Below are positions 1 through 11,550 of a stretch of DNA of 64,000 nt, one piece after another. Position 1 is the first letter of the stretch, and every line of letters starts with the position of its first letter. The notes under the pieces were generated by a model. The model was not told where the DNA came from. It ran no database searches and saw nothing but the letters and a program-made list of their open reading frames with translations. The translations under genes were made by a program, and so were the position numbers. Source of the stretch: Trichopria drosophilae (Eukaryota; Arthropoda; Insecta; Hymenoptera; Diapriidae). Location: the NCBI GenBank assembly GCA_030407085.1, contig CM059582.1, positions 134,500,001-134,564,000 on the forward strand. Reading direction: 5' to 3'.

Positions 1-21
1 AAAGTACATGCTCCTGAAGAA

Positions 22-1854
22 ATGGAAGATGACTCGTGTGAAGATACCATAGAAACACGGAAAAATAGAAAAAAAGTTGCTTACGATTCTCCATTTTACA
101 CTCACTTCAACAATATCGTAAGAAAATTGAAAAAAAACATCGTAGACATTGACGAAGTCTCAAACAAATATTACTCTCCTGACATAGCTGAGTATATAAC
201 GTCCCACTATATGCCATATGTCCCTATGTGGTCGGGCATGCTGCTGAAATGTGTCGATAAGGATCTAAGAAGACTAAGCAACGCTAACGTGGAATCTTAT
301 TTTCACTTGGTACGGGAGCAAATTTTAAACGGAGATACTCGTTTAAATGCAATAGGAAGGTTTATAGAATTGACCCGTGATTACGTTCAAAAAGCTACTA
401 GCGATATAAAAGTTAAAGAACTTAAATTGCAAAGACAGTTGCAAGTGAAGCATGCCGAAAATCGACAAAAATCTGCTAGTCAGCAGAAAAGTCGAAATAT
501 TAATTCTTGCACTTCTGCCTTCAAGAAAAGGATGCAACTTTCGTTAAAGAAAATAAAAAAAGACGTTGCAGAAAAACTTGATACGGAACAAAATGGACAC
601 TCAAGCAGTCCACCCAAAAAGATGTCCAAACAAGATCCAAACAATCTTAACGTAAAAGAAACCTGGCAAAGAAAAAGAAAAGCCTGCATTAGTCACTTCG
701 AAGGTAGAACACTGGGTCGCCTTGCCAATAAATATAGAAAGAAAGAGACAACTAAATCTGATTCAAAAAGAGGAAGGAAAGTGAATGCTGAGGACTCAAT
801 TGACATGTCCACTGCTACAGACGAAAAGAGCTTTCGGAAGGCAAAAATAAGCCCTAAACGGAAGCAAACAGGGTTTGCGGAAAGACTGATAAAAAAGCGT
901 AACATTGACAGTGGCACAAAAAAAGCACCCAAGATTACAAGGAAGATCTTTAAGAATGACGTAGTGAAGATTAAAGAAACTAAGGGAAAAACTAGTAGTC
1001 TGCCAAAAGAAAAACCAACCGATGCTACTCATACCAATTACACTTGTGACAGCTTTGTAGAAGAAATGAACGCTACGAGTGCACAGAATTCGTATGAAGT
1101 GAAGTCTATCGAAACAATCGAGAAACCGGATGAAAAAAAAATAATGGAAAATGGATTGTTTGACAATGTGCAGTATTACATGCAATCTGCAAAAGACAAA
1201 ACAATCCCTGTCTTTACTATAGGTCAATATAAGCTACCGCTTTATGACCCAGTCTTTCAATATTCTACAATAGATGTATTTTCCGATGAATATCAAACTT
1301 TATCAGAAAATAATTGGATTGATGGAACTATTATTGATACATTTGCGTTAAGTCACCTGCAGACCTCGTGGATCAATGTTTCATACATACCGACATATTA
1401 CACCAATTACGTTATTGGTACAAATTGCAGCGTACAAAAGTCGGAAAGTTTTCGTTTGTATGAAATGAATGAAAACTTCTGTGGAAAGATTATGATGCCA
1501 TATTTATTTAAAAGCCATTGGTATCTTGTTGTACTTGATGTAAATGAAAAAACCATAACGCATCTCGATCCACTGCATAAATCCAGTCCAGACAAGAAGA
1601 GAATGATGTCTGCATTTAAGCGATTTTTAAATGAGTGCAAAAGTTACAACAATCATAATTTGCCTCACATTGATTGGACGTACAAACCCTTTACAGAAGA
1701 AAGAGTTATGCAGCATCGTTTAGATTCCTATAATTGTGGTTTGTACGTCATGCAATACATGGAATGCATAGGAGAGGACAAGTCATTCGAAGTCAATTTT
1801 GAACCGAATGCAAATTGCGAAACTCTTGCTGAAGCGGTCGCAACCGATGAATGA
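22..1854 (+). CDS. Transposon-type protein with C-terminal Ulp1-like cysteine protease domain
   Basis: A 610-residue open frame. Residues about 45-120 hold a block containing SNKYYSPDIAEYI and RLSNANVESYFHLVRE, which resembles segments I recall from large insect transposon proteins. A long Lys/Arg-rich linker follows (about 125-330). The C-terminal part looks like a Ulp1/SENP (C48) peptidase: KSHWYLVVLD (His499), THLDPL (Asp516) and DSYNCGLYV (Cys572) fit the His-Asp-Cys triad. Such proteases remove SUMO-like tags in cells, and they also occur in several large DNA transposon classes. The start lies at the window edge, so the frame may be 5'-truncated. The stop overlaps a PHD finger in another frame. 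Seen: the motifs. Inferred: origin from a transposon (KDZ- or Zisupton-like are candidates). A domesticated host gene is not excluded. Confidence 0.7.
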   Translation: MEDDSCEDTIETRKNRKKVAYDSPFYTHFNNIVRKLKKNIVDIDEVSNKYYSPDIAEYITSHYMPYVPMWSGMLLKCVDKDLRRLSNANVESYFHLVREQILNGDTRLNAIGRFIELTRDYVQKATSDIKVKELKLQRQLQVKHAENRQKSASQQKSRNINSCTSAFKKRMQLSLKKIKKDVAEKLDTEQNGHSSSPPKKMSKQDPNNLNVKETWQRKRKACISHFEGRTLGRLANKYRKKETTKSDSKRGRKVNAEDSIDMSTATDEKSFRKAKISPKRKQTGFAERLIKKRNIDSGTKKAPKITRKIFKNDVVKIKETKGKTSSLPKEKPTDATHTNYTCDSFVEEMNATSAQNSYEVKSIETIEKPDEKKIMENGLFDNVQYYMQSAKDKTIPVFTIGQYKLPLYDPVFQYSTIDVFSDEYQTLSENNWIDGTIIDTFALSHLQTSWINVSYIPTYYTNYVIGTNCSVQKSESFRLYEMNENFCGKIMMPYLFKSHWYLVVLDVNEKTITHLDPLHKSSPDKKRMMSAFKRFLNECKSYNNHNLPHIDWTYKPFTEERVMQHRLDSYNCGLYVMQYMECIGEDKSFEVNFEPNANCETLAEAVATDE

Positions 1855-2032
1855 CATGTGTCAATATTGCTTCCAGGGCACAGAAACAAAAGATTATACT
1901 GTTTGTAAACAGTGTACTCGTCGAACGCACCAAAACTGCAAGCCACGGAATATTACGTCAAAATCTGTATGTAATGAAGAATATACATGTGCATTGTGTT
2001 CAAAAGCGAAACAAACCAGGCTATTCAATTAA
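1808..2032 (+). pseudogene. PHD-type zinc finger, out of frame with the preceding Ulp1 ORF
   Basis: A short frame overlaps the end of the Ulp1 ORF and continues about 180 bp past its stop. It encodes a Cys/His series reading MCQYCFQG...VCKQCTRRTHQNC...YTCALC, which fits the C4HC3 spacing of a PHD finger. The overlap contains ATGAATGA, so the stop of the first frame and an ATG of the second share bases. The finger is most simply the C-terminus of the upstream protein, disconnected by a one-base shift. Separate translation or programmed frameshifting cannot be excluded. The ATG at 1808 is the first in the frame; 1847 is an alternative. Confidence 0.6.
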
Positions 2033-2285
2033 AATCCCACATTTATTAGATCCTTAAGGAAATGAAAATGATTTTAAAAATTGAAACAATTCTTTTCGGC
2101 ATTTAATCATCAAAGAAAGATAGGCAAGTAATGAATTAATTTCAGAGAATGCCGAAGTCAGGAAAATATTTCTTAAGTGCTTTAAATGCCACATGTGTAG
2201 CCAAAGAAAGCTGATCTAATGTCCATTGCCAGCTTGTTGTTAAAATTGCAGAATTGAACAAATAATGTGAAGAAATTGAAATTAA

Positions 2286-2945
2286 CAGTATATGCAAATG
2301 ACGCAAATAGTGTCAATAAAATTGCAAGGGATTCTCACTACTCGATACTTAATTACAATCGCACATATATTTAAAAATTCGGTCAGAAATTATAAAGCGT
2401 CTCTATTATGTATCGTGGAACAAGAATCTGCTACAATTTACACCTTCATTCAAGAGAAGTACTAGCATATGCGAACGACGCTCAAAGTGTCCATATCGTT
2501 ATTATATCCGTAAGGGTACTAAAGTGTAATAAAAATTTATAGCAATTATTATTTTCAGCTTCATGCAACAATCAAAGGAAGGTAGGTAAGTGTTATTTAT
2601 CTACCATACAACCTGGATAATTATAAGGAAGTAAAATAAACATCCCGTATGAAATTGTGCAATCATTCATTTATTCAAAACATTAGATAACGAAATACCA
2701 TTAAGTAATACTTAAAAATTAGGAAAATAATTCCCACTATCTTTCCATCAAAATGGCATTATATACCAAAAATAGATGTTTTGCTCATTACAAAATTATT
2801 ATTGCCATTAATTGCCATGATGAAGGAATTACAATGACCAGTATATGCAAACGACGCAAATAGTGTCAATAAAATTATAGCAGCAGATTCTCACCAATCG
2901 ATACTAAATAAGAATCACACACGCACGCAGACACGCACACGCGTG

Positions 2946-2984
<39 letters not shown>

Positions 2985-3130
2985 TTAAAAATATATATTT
3001 GTTAAGAAACTGTAAAGCGATTTTTTTATACAAAAACGACGTATCAAAGAACAAGAATCTGCTACTATTTACTCTTTCACACAACAGAAGTTAAAGCATA
3101 TGCGAACGACGCTCAAAGTGTCTAAATATG
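2286..3130. repeat. Two diverged direct repeat copies with a GACGC/GTGTC motif
   Basis: Segment 2286-2505 and segment 2839-3125 align in order: CAGTATATGCAAA, then GACGCAAATAGTGTC, a TTCTCAC..TCGATACT stretch, AACAAGAATCTGCTAC, and finally GCATATGCGAACGACGCTC followed by AAAGTGTC. The second copy is longer because it holds a (CA)n tract. A sub-motif of the form TATGCRAAYGACGC..A..GTGTC occurs four times (near 2287, 2467, 2840, 3099), so each copy is itself bounded by related ends. No coding frame is apparent. Function unknown. Confidence 0.7.
2928..2983. repeat. (CA)n microsatellite with a CG-rich leader
   Basis: About 15 CA units at 2952-2982, preceded by CACGCACGCAG and GCGTGCGCGCG variants. 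It lies inside the second copy of the direct repeat and accounts for most of the length difference from the first copy. Confidence 0.9.
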
Positions 3131-3734
3131 TGTTATATCTAAATTTCATCAACTAACACATTTTGATCATCTAACTGTGCTACATGTTAACAGGTATCGA
3201 ACACAAATTTTTAAACACGCCAGCAATGTCTTTGGACACATAACATGCTGACAGTCCTAAGCCTGAACAAGTGTGAAGGAAAATTTGTGTGCGTTAACTG
3301 AAGGACTCGCTTCATAGCGTAAAGTAGAAGCAAGATCGTGAATGATAAGGTTTCAATAGAATAAATAGGAGGAACGATTACGGACGAAGTCCCAAAGTGA
3401 AACTCTTTTCCTAATCCTGTCCACTAGTTTTCAGCATTTCCCTTGGGAAAACGAGATAACAAAATGTTGTACGAAATTTCACGAAATTTCATAACACAAG
3501 TCTGTAAGAAAAATAGCTTTTGACAATTTTTGGCTGAAATCCTTCGCCGTCATTTCACAATTCAAAACCATCAACATGGAACTGACATTTTTCATTTTAA
3601 AACATTCGAGTAAAATATTTTAGTGATTTTCCACCTATAACGAAATGAACGTTTCGAAGGGTAAAAAACGCATTTTTCGCCAGTTTCCATTTTTTTTCTT
3701 TTCTGCTTCTTCATTAATAATGTGTAGATCTCTT
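3131..3734. other. Intergenic stretch, no feature recognised
   Basis: AT-rich sequence between the direct repeats and the satellite array. A run resembling degenerate satellite begins near 3718 (ATCTCTTCCTTAGGGACACAT). No gene, RNA or element end is visible. Confidence 0.5.
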
Positions 3735-6700
3735 CCTTAGGGACACATAAATAGCTCATGAAAAAAAAAGTTGGGCGAAATTCCCACATCCCGAGATATG
3801 GGGTCTTAAATTTTGCCCCATATACGTATAACGTTGATCGATTTTTGCGTATGTTCGAACCTCTACAGAATTTTTTCCGAGGATGCAGGGGACTAGATCG
3901 AAGTGCCTATGTCTTCCTTAGGCACACATAAATAGCTCATGAAAAAAAAAGTTGGGCGAAATTCCCATAGCCCGAGATATGGGGTCTTGAATATTGCCCC
4001 ATATACGTATAACGTTGATCGATTTTTGCGTATGTTCGAACCTCTCCATAATTTTTTCCGAGGATGCAGGGGACTAGATCGAAGTGCCTATGTCTTCCTT
4101 AGGCACACATAAATAGGTCATGAAAAAAAAAGTTGGGCGAAATTCCCATAGCCCGAGATATGGGGTCTTGAATATTGTCCCATATACGTATAACGTTGAT
4201 CGATTTCTGCGTATGTTCGAACCTCTCCAGAATTTTTTCCGAGGATCCGGGGGACTAGATCGAAGTATAGATGTCTTCCTTAGGGACACATAAATAGCTC
4301 ATGAAAAAAAAAGTTGGGCGAAATTCCCATAGCCCGAGATATGGGGTCTTGAATATTTCCCCATATACGTATAACGTTGATCGATTTTTGCGTATGTTCG
4401 AACCTCTCCAGAATTTTTTCCGAGGATCCGGGGGACTAGATCGAAGTATAGATGTCTTCCTTAGGCACACATAAATAGCTCATGAAAAAAAAAGTTGGGC
4501 GAAATTCCCATAGCCCGAGATATGGGGTCTTGAATATTGCCCCATATACGTTTAACGTTGATCGATTTTTGCGTATGTTCGAACCCCTCCAGAATTTTTT
4601 CCGAGGATCCGGGGGACTAGATCGAAGTATAGATGTCTTCCTTAGGCACACATAAATAGCTCATGAAAAAAAAAGTTGGGCGAAATTCCCATAGCCCGAG
4701 ATATGGGGTCTTGAATATTGCCCCATATACGTATAACGTTGATCGATTTTTGCGTATGTTCGAACCTCTCCAGAATTTTTTCCGAGGATGCAGGGGACTA
4801 GATCGAAGTGCTGATGTCTTCCTTAGGGACACATAAATAGCTCATGAAAAAAAAAGTTGGGCGAAATTCCCATAGCCCGAGATATGGGGTCTTGAATATT
4901 GCCCCATATACGTATAACGTTGATCGATTTTGCGTATGTTCGAACCCCTCCAGAATTTTTTCCGAGGATCCGGGGGACTAGATCGAAGTATAGATGTCTT
5001 CCTTAGGCACACATAAATAGCTCATGAAAAAAAAGTTGGGCGAAATTCCCATAGCCCGAGATATGGGGTCTTGAATATTGCCCCATATACGTATAACGTT
5101 GATCGATTTTTGCGTATGTTCGAACCTCTCCAGAATTTTTTCCGAGGATGCAGGGGACTAGATCGAAGTGCCGATGTCTTCCTTAGGGATGTATAAAGAG
5201 CTCATGAAAAAAAAAGTTGGGCGAAATTCCCATAGCCCGAGATATGGGGTCTTGAATATTGCCCCATATACGTATAACGTTGATCGATTTTTGCGTATGT
5301 TCGAACCTCTCCAGAATTTTTTCCGAGGATCCGGGGGACTAGATCGAAGTATAGATGTCTTCCTTAGGGACACATAAATAGCTCATGAAAAAAAAAGTTG
5401 GGCGAAATTCCCATAGCCCGAGATATGGGGTCTTGAATATTGCCCCATATACGTTTAACGTTGATCGATTTCTGCGTATGTTCGAACCTCTCCAGAATTT
5501 TTTCCGAGGATCCGGGGGACTAGATCGAAGTATAGGTGTCTTGCTTAGGGATATATAAAGAGCTCATGAAAAAAAAAGTTGGGCGAAATTCCCATAGCCC
5601 GAGATATGGGGTCTTGAATATTGTCCCATATACGTATAACATTGATCGATTTCTGCGTATGTTCGAACCTCTCCAGAATTTTTTCCGAGGATCCGGGGGA
5701 CTAGATCGAAGTATAGATGTCTTCCTTAGGGACACATAAATAGCTCATGAAAAAAAAATTGGGCGAAATTCCCATAGCCCGAGATATGGGGTCTTGAATA
5801 TTGCCCCATATACGTATAACGTTGATCGATTTTGCGTATTTTCGAACCCCTCCAGAATTTTTTCCGAGGATCCGGGGGACTAGATCGAAGTATAGATGTC
5901 TTCCTTAGGCACACATAAATAGCTCATGAAAAAAAAGTTGGGCGAAATTCCCATAGCCCGAGATATGGGGTCTTGAATATTGCCCCATATACGTATAACG
6001 TTGATCGATTTTTGCGTATGTTCGAACCTCTCCAGAATTTTTTCCGAGGATGCAGGGGACTAGATCGAAGTGCCGATGTCTTCCTTAGGGATATATAAAG
6101 AGCTCATGAAAAAGAAAGTTGGGCGAAATTCCCATAGCCCGAGATATGGGGTCTTGAATATTGCCCCATATACGTATAACGTTGATCGATTTTTGCGTAT
6201 GTTCGAACCTCTCCAGAACTTTTTCCGAGGATGCAGGGGACTAGATCGAAGTGCCTATGTCTTCCTTAGGCGCACATAAATAGCTCATAAAAAAAAAAGT
6301 TGGGCGAAATTCCCATAGCCCGAGATATGGGGTCTTGAATATTGCCCCATATACGTATAACGTTGATCGATTTTTGCGTATTTTCGAACCTCTCCAGAAT
6401 TTTTTCCGAGGATCCGGGGGACTAGATCGAAGTATAGATGTCTTCCTTAGGGACACATAAATAGCTCATGAAAAAAAAAGTTGGGCGAAATTCCCATAGC
6501 CCGAGATATGGGGTCTTGAATATTGCCCCATATACGTTTAACGTTGATCGATTTCTGCGTATGTTCGAACCTCTCCAGAATTTTCTCCGAGGATCCGGGG
6601 GACTAGATCGAAGTATAGGTGTCTTCCTTAGGGATATATAAAGAGCTCATGAAAAAAAAAGTTGGGCGAAATTCCCATAGCCCGAGATATGGGGTCTTGA

Positions 6701-9700
6701 ATATTGTCCCATATACGTATAACGTTGATCGATTTCTGCGTATGTTCGAACCTCTCCAGAATTTTTTCCGAGGATCCGGGGGACTAGATCGAAGTATAGA
6801 TGTCTTCCTTAGGGACACATAAATAGCTCATGAAAAAAAAAGTTGGGCGAAATTCCCATAGCCCGAGATATGGGGTCTTGAATATTTCCCCATATACGTA
6901 TAACGTTGATCGATTTTTGCGTATGTTGGAACCTCTCCAGAATTTTTTCCGAGGATCCGGGGGACTAGATCGAAGTATAGATGTCTTCCTTAGGCACACA
7001 TAAATAGCTCATGAAAAAAAAAGTTGGGCGAAATTCCCATAGCCCGAGATATGGGGTCTTGAATATTGCCCCATATACGTATAACGTTGATCGATTTTTG
7101 CGTATGTTCGAACCTCTCCAGAATTTTTTCCGAGGATGCAGGGGACTAGATCGAAGTGCCTATGTCTTCCTTAGGCACACATAAATAGCTCATGAAAAAA
7201 AAAGTTGGGCGAAATTCCCATAGCCCGAGATATGGGGTCTTGAATATTGCCCCATATACGTATAACGTTGATCGATTTCTGCGTATGTTCGAACCTCTCC
7301 AGAATTTTTTCCGAGGATCCGGGGGACTAGATCGAAGTGCCGATGTCTTCCTTAGGCACACATAAATAGCTCATGAAAAAAAAAGTTGGGCGAAATTCCC
7401 ATAGCCCGAGATATGGGGTCTTGAATATTGCCCCATATACGTATAACGTTGATCGATTTCTGCGTATGTTCGAACCGCTCCAGAATTTTTTCCGAGGATC
7501 CGGGGCACTAGATCGAAGTATAGATGTATTCCTTAGGCACACATAAATAGCTCATGAAAAAAAAAGTTGGGCGAAATTCCCACATCCCGAGATATGGGGT
7601 CTTAAATTTTGCCTCATATACGTATAACGTTGATCGATTTTTGCGTATGTTCGAACCTCTCCAGAATTTTTTTCGAGGATGCAGAGGACTATATCGAAGT
7701 GCCGATGTCTTCCTTAGACACACATAAATAGCTCATGAAAAAAAAGTTGGGCGAAATTCCCATAGCCCGAGATATGGGGTCTTGAATATTGCCCCATATA
7801 CGTATAACGTTGATCGATTTCTGCGTATGTTCGAACCTCTCCAGAATTTTTTCCGAGGATCCGGGGGACTAGATCGAAGTATAGATGTCTTCCTTAGGGA
7901 TATATAAATAGCTCATGAAAAAAAAGTTGGGCGAAAATCCCATAGCCCGAGATATGGGGTCTTGAATATTGCCCCATATACGTATAACGTTGATCGATTT
8001 TTGCGTATGTTCGAACCTCGCCAGAATTTTTTCCGAGGATGCAGGGGACTAGATCGAAGTGCCGATGTCTTCCTTAGGGATATATAAAGAGCTCATGAAA
8101 AAAAAAGTTGGGCGAAATTCCCATAGCCCGAGATATGGGGTCTTGAATATTGCCCCATATACGTATAACGTTGATCGATTTCTGCGAATGTTCGAACCTC
8201 TCCAGAATTTTTTCCGAGGATGCAGGGGACTAGATCGAAGTGCCTATGTCTTCCTTAGGCACACATAAATAGCTCATGAAAAAAAAAGTTGGGCGAAATT
8301 CCCATAGCCCGAGATATGGGGTCTTGAATATTGCCCCATATACGTATAACGTTGATCGATTTCTGCGTATGTTCGAACCTCTCCAGAATTTTTCCGAGGA
8401 TCCGGGGGACTAGATCGAAGTATAGATGTCTTCCTTAGGGATACATAAATAGCTCATGAAAAAAAAAGTTGGGCGAAATTCCCATAGCCCGAGATATGGG
8501 GTCTTGAATATTGCCCCATATACGTATAACGTTGATCGATTTTTGCGTATGTTCGAACCTCTCCAGAATTTTTTCCGAGGATCCGGGGGACTAGATCGAA
8601 GTATAGATGTCTTCCTTAGGGACACATAAATATCTTGTGAAAAAAAAGTTGGGCGAAATTCCCATAGCCCGAGATATGGGGTCTTGAATTTTGCCCCATA
8701 TACGTACAACGTTGATCGATTTTTGCGTATGTTCGAACCGCTCCAGAATTTTTTCCGAGGATCCGGGGCACTAGATCGAAGTATAGATGTCTTCCTTAGG
8801 GATATATAAATAGCTCATGAAAAAAAAGTTGGGCGAAAATCCCATAGCCCGAGATATGGGGTCTTGAATATTGCCCCATATACGTATAACGTTGATCGAT
8901 TTTTGCGTATGTTCGAACCTCTCCAGAATTTTTTCCGAGGATGCAGAGGACTATATCGAAGTGCCGATGTCTTCCTTAGACACACATAAATAGCTCATGA
9001 AAAAAAAAGTTGGGCGAAATTCCCATAGCCCGAGATATGGGGTCTTGAATATTGCCCCATATACGTATAACGTTGATCGATTTTTGCGTATGTTCGAACC
9101 TCTCCAGAATTTTTTCCGAGGATCCGGGGGACTAGATCGAAGTATAGATGTCTTCCTTAGGGACACATAAATAGCTCATGAAAAAAAAAGTTGGGCGAAA
9201 TTCCCATAGCCCGAGATATGGGGTCTTGAATATTGCCCCATATACGTATAACGTTGATCGATTTTTGCGTATGTTCGAACCTCTCCAGAATTTTTTCCGA
9301 GGATCCGGGGGACTAGATCGAAGTATATATGTCTTCCTTAGGGACACATAAATATCTTGTGAAAAAAAAGTTGGGCGAAATTCCCATAGCCCGAGATATG
9401 GGGTCTTGAATTTTGCCCCATATACGTACAACGTTGATCGATTTTTGCGTATGTTCGAACCGCTCCAGAATTTTTTCCGAGGATCCGGGGCACTAGATCG
9501 AAGTATAGATGTCTTCCTTAGGGATATATAAATAGCTCATGAAAAAAAAGTTGGGCGAAAATCCCATAGCCCGAGATATGGGGTCTTGAATATTGCCCCA
9601 TATATGTATAACGTTGATCGATTTTTGCGTATGTTCGAACCTCTCCAGAATTTTTTCCGAGGATGCAGAGGACTATATCGAAGTGCCGATGTCTTCCTTA

Positions 9701-10275
9701 GACACACATAAATAGCTCATGAAAAAAAAAGTTGGGCGAAATTCCCATAGCCCGAGATATGGGGTCTTGAATATTGCCCCATATACGTAGAACGTTGATC
9801 GATTTCTGCGTATTTTCGAACCTCTCCAGAATTTTTTCCGAGGATCCGGGGGACTAGATCGAAGTATAGATGTCTTCCTTAGGGATATATAAATAGCTCA
9901 TGAAAAAAAAAAGTTGGGCAAAATTGTCATAGCCCGAGATATGGGGTCTTGAATATTGCCCCATATACGTATAACGTTGATCGATTTTTGCGTATGTTCG
10001 AACCTCGCCAGAATTTTTTCCGAGGATGCAGGGGACTAGATCGAAGTGCCGATGTCTTCCTTAGGGATATATAAAGAGCTCATGAAAAAAAAAGTTGGGC
10101 GAAATTCCCATAGCCCGAGATATGGGGTCTTGAATATTGCCCCATATACGTATATCGTTGATCGATTTCTGCGTATGTTCGAACTTCTCCAGAATTTTTT
10201 CCGAGGATCCGGGGGACTAGATCGAAGTGCCGATGTCTTCCTTAGGGATACATAAATAGCTCATGAAAAAATAAA
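3735..10275. repeat. 181-bp satellite DNA array, about 36 tandem monomers
   Basis: A head-to-tail array in which landmarks such as AAAAAAAAAGTTGGGCG, CCCGAGATATGGGGTCTTGA and ACGTATAACGTTGATCGATT recur every 180-182 bp from about 3758 to 10084. The last copy degenerates at 10275. Two sub-types differ after TTTTTTCCGAG: GATCCGGGGG..AAGTATAGATG (with a GGATCC site) and GATGCAGGGG..AAGTGCC. Other diagnostic variants include TATCTTGTGA, GCGAAAATCCC and GATATATAAAGAG. They repeat at fixed multi-monomer distances, so the array has higher-order structure. Monomer length is like many centromeric or pericentromeric satellites. That location is inference. Confidence 0.97.
8410..9853. repeat. Duplicated four-monomer (722-bp) higher-order satellite unit
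   Basis: Blocks 8410-9131 and 9132-9853 carry the same ordered variants 722 bp apart: TATCTTGTGA at 8631 and 9353, CGTACAACG near 8703 and 9425, GATCCGGGGCAC, GCGAAAATCCC, and GATGCAGAGGACTATATCG at 8941 and 9662. 722 bp equals four monomers. Sharing of several independent variants shows that the four-monomer block was copied as a unit. Confidence 0.85.
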
Positions 10276-10503
10276 GTGTGTGAAATTCACCTGTATCGAT
10301 TTTTCTCATACACTCCGTATACCCTCTCTTTCATAATTCTTAAATCACTTTTATGGCTATTTAATCGCTTGTAAATATTTTTTTACGCGTCAGAATGACT
10401 TTATTCGTGATTAGATGTTATTTTCTACCTATTTAGGGTACAAAAAAAAAAAAAAAAAAAATTTTCGATGAATGATCGATCAAAACTTCAACATGCTTAA
10501 ATT

Positions 10504-10899
10504 GGGTGAATATGCCAATGAATGGACAGTTAAGCATTTTTCACACTTTGATCGATTGTAACTTTTGAATTCTTTTATGAAAATTTAATTATGATACCAC
10601 CATTAGAATCGTTAGACTCTGCTCTTTATGACCGTGTAGTTCAACCTTTGATTTTATTTAATTATTAACCTCGTCTTCATACGTTTGTAAAAAAATCCGC
10701 TAAACCCCAATGAATAGACGATTTTACAAAATAATAAACACTGGCAGATCAATAGTACTGTAAACATTGTTTTGAATGTTCAAAGAACATAAAAATATGT
10801 ATTTTGTTGCATGTTGTGCATCATACATTCATAAGAAATAGAGATATGTAGAAAATCGTCCATTCATTTGTAGTCGTCCATTCATTGGCATATTCACCC
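10504..10899. mobile_element. MITE-like element with 24-bp perfect terminal inverted repeats
   Basis: 10504-10527 and 10876-10899 are exact reverse complements (24 bp, starting GGGTGAATATGCC). They enclose about 350 bp with no coding frame. An internal relative of the end (CCAATGAATAGACGATTTTAC, near 10708) and a repeated CGTCCATTCATT near the right end show sub-terminal repetition. No clear target duplication is visible, so the exact ends and superfamily are unknown. Confidence 0.6.
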
Positions 10900-11517
10900 T
10901 ATATTAAAATTGAAAATGAGAATTTTCAAAACTTCGACCCCGACCGCAGGTCAGCCGAAGCACTGATAAATAAGCACGTCTTGTTCACACTGATGCTTAA
11001 AAAAACGCGGTTTAGTCGAGTTTTTGACAGGTCGGGTTGCAGGAAATAAATTTTTTTATTTGTGGGATACTTCGGTTTCCGTTTTTTACGGCATTATCGT
11101 TGATTTTACGAAGAAATGAATATAACCTTTTTTGTGGAGAATTCGATGTTCTATATTTTTTGTTTGAAATATTTTTTTGTACGATTTGTATTTTTTGTTA
11201 AAAAATGAAAAAAACGTGTTTTTTGATCGTTTTTTTTTTTTGTTAAACCTCCCCATAATCTAGTATGCATTGTCTCCAAAAACTAATCAGATCTAAGTTT
11301 GGCCAAGAGAAATCCAAATCCGTTTGTACTTTTTAAATTCGTCCTGCCAGTCGCGAGATATCGCGTATACAAAATTTTGCCCACGGACGGACGGACGGAC
11401 GTACAACCTAATGGACACCAATTTTGTTATTGTTGCTTTGGGTTCCTTAGGGCCTGAAACGTCGACATTTGATAAAAACTGTAGGGTAATTTTTTGGCGG
11501 GAACTGACCAAATTCAA

Positions 11518-11550
11518 TACTTCGCCAGACCTATGGTCTGGGTCGAAGTA
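11518..11550. repeat. 33-bp palindrome (TACTTCG..CGAAGTA family)
   Basis: A near-perfect palindrome whose arms begin TACTTCGCCAGACC and end GGTCTGGGTCGAAGTA. Related palindromes sit at 10931-10962, 12498-12530, 55025-55058 and 59508-59540. It is preceded by TGACCAAATTCAA, as is the copy at 59508. The 55025 copy is followed by the complement, ATTGAATTTGGTC. Confidence 0.8.

Noticed and set aside
4074..10255. Dozens of 69-99-codon frames on both strands within the satellite
   Set aside because: They are the same frame repeated every 181 bp. 181 is not a multiple of three, so frames cannot continue across monomers. Presence on both strands shows a compositional effect, not genes.
3735..10275. 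CENP-B box in the satellite monomer
   Set aside because: The best match, CTTCGATCTAGTCCCCCGG on the minus strand, fits TTCG....A but has CCCC where CGGG is required.
3735..10275. CRISPR-like array
   Set aside because: Units are 181 bp with no short repeat/unique spacer alternation; this is a eukaryotic satellite.
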